Below, one piece after another: positions 63,970 to 64,000 of a DNA stretch of 64,000 bases; within the stretch, counting starts at the first letter, position 1; every line of letters starts with the position of its first letter. The stretch is from Streptomyces inhibens (GTDB lineage: Bacteria > Actinomycetota > Actinomycetes > Streptomycetales > Streptomycetaceae), in NCBI RefSeq assembly GCF_003389455.1, contig NZ_QUAC01000486.1:26686-90685 (forward strand). The letters run 5' to 3'. Under the pieces are notes generated by a model. It worked only from the letters and a program-made list of their open reading frames with translations, had not been told where the DNA came from and did not search any database. The position numbers and the translations under genes were made by a program.

Positions 63970-64000
63970 GACCCGCCCGCCCTCTTTGGGCAGGCGGGTC
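63970..64000. terminator. Terminator at the window edge
   Basis: GACCCGCCCGCCC (63970-63982) pairs with GGGCAGGCGGGTC (63988-64000) with one mismatch around TCTTT. It follows the SPW gene by 36 bases and might also serve a gene beyond the window. Confidence 0.8.

Overview
The window is high-GC actinomycete DNA with a Streptomyces gene set: a whiE-type spore-pigment type II polyketide operon, cobalamin-controlled cbtBA, actinobacterial regulators with palindromic operators, and many GTG starts with AGGAGG-like sites. It has two parts. Positions 1 to about 21.95 kb are accessory DNA full of insertion sequences and broken genes. From about 22 kb to the end lies an orderly, almost undamaged chromosomal backbone.

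Accessory part. It opens with a GNAT gene whose stop codon touches a complete IS5/IS427-like element (535-1629). Next come an HxlR-regulated SDR plus SnoaL-like pair, then a 2.8 kb ISL3-family element (3941-6762) with perfect 22-bp ends and an 8-bp target duplication. That element carries an aminoglycoside-phosphotransferase-like passenger gene. Beyond it are decayed genes (citrate synthase, YbaK-type deacylase, erythromycin esterase with one in-frame TGA, phage portal, Tn3, IS5 and IS110 transposases, an integrase). Mixed among these are intact cargo genes: a WapI-like immunity protein, LysR with an EamA exporter, YceI, a 2OG-Fe dioxygenase and a membrane NACHT NTPase. A truncated tyrosine recombinase sits at the junction with the backbone.

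Backbone 22-38 kb: a HipA-like kinase with a DUF3037 partner, two SDR reductases and an aldo/keto reductase, uracil-DNA glycosylase, TetR with an FAD monooxygenase and a Gfo/Idh oxidoreductase, apolipoprotein N-acyltransferase, a SnoaL-like protein, an ABC exporter, HxlR with a divergent methyltransferase, a STAS protein and glutathione peroxidase.

Backbone 38-48 kb: the spore-pigment locus in whiE order. A divergent FAD hydroxylase is followed by SchA/CurD-like protein, cupin, KS-alpha, chain-length factor, ACP, aromatase and cyclase, with an O-methyltransferase convergent to the operon. A secreted parallel beta-helix protein follows.

Backbone 48-54.5 kb: a TetR repressor with two operator copies facing a UvrA-like protein and a siderophore-interacting reductase, then a VOC protein, an ArsR regulator and a CDP-alcohol phosphatidyltransferase.

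Backbone 54.6-61.4 kb: the most interesting region, a compact locus of eight genes. A GTP cyclohydrolase II paralogue has Met128 where catalytic Tyr is expected, the signature of the FAPy-forming S. coelicolor enzyme SCO6655. Beside it are a creatininase-family protein (the family of archaeal FAPy deformylase ArfB) and a stand-alone RibD-type reductase. The remaining genes encode a PTPS-fold protein lacking catalytic Cys and one Zn ligand, a dehydrogenase, a glycosyltransferase, a methyltransferase and a flippase-like membrane protein. Together they suggest a dedicated pathway from GTP to a glycosylated pyrimidine or pteridine metabolite of unknown structure.

Backbone 61.4-64 kb: cbtA and cbtB behind a short cobalamin riboswitch, a histidine-phosphatase-fold protein without its catalytic histidines, and an SPW-repeat membrane protein ending at a terminator.
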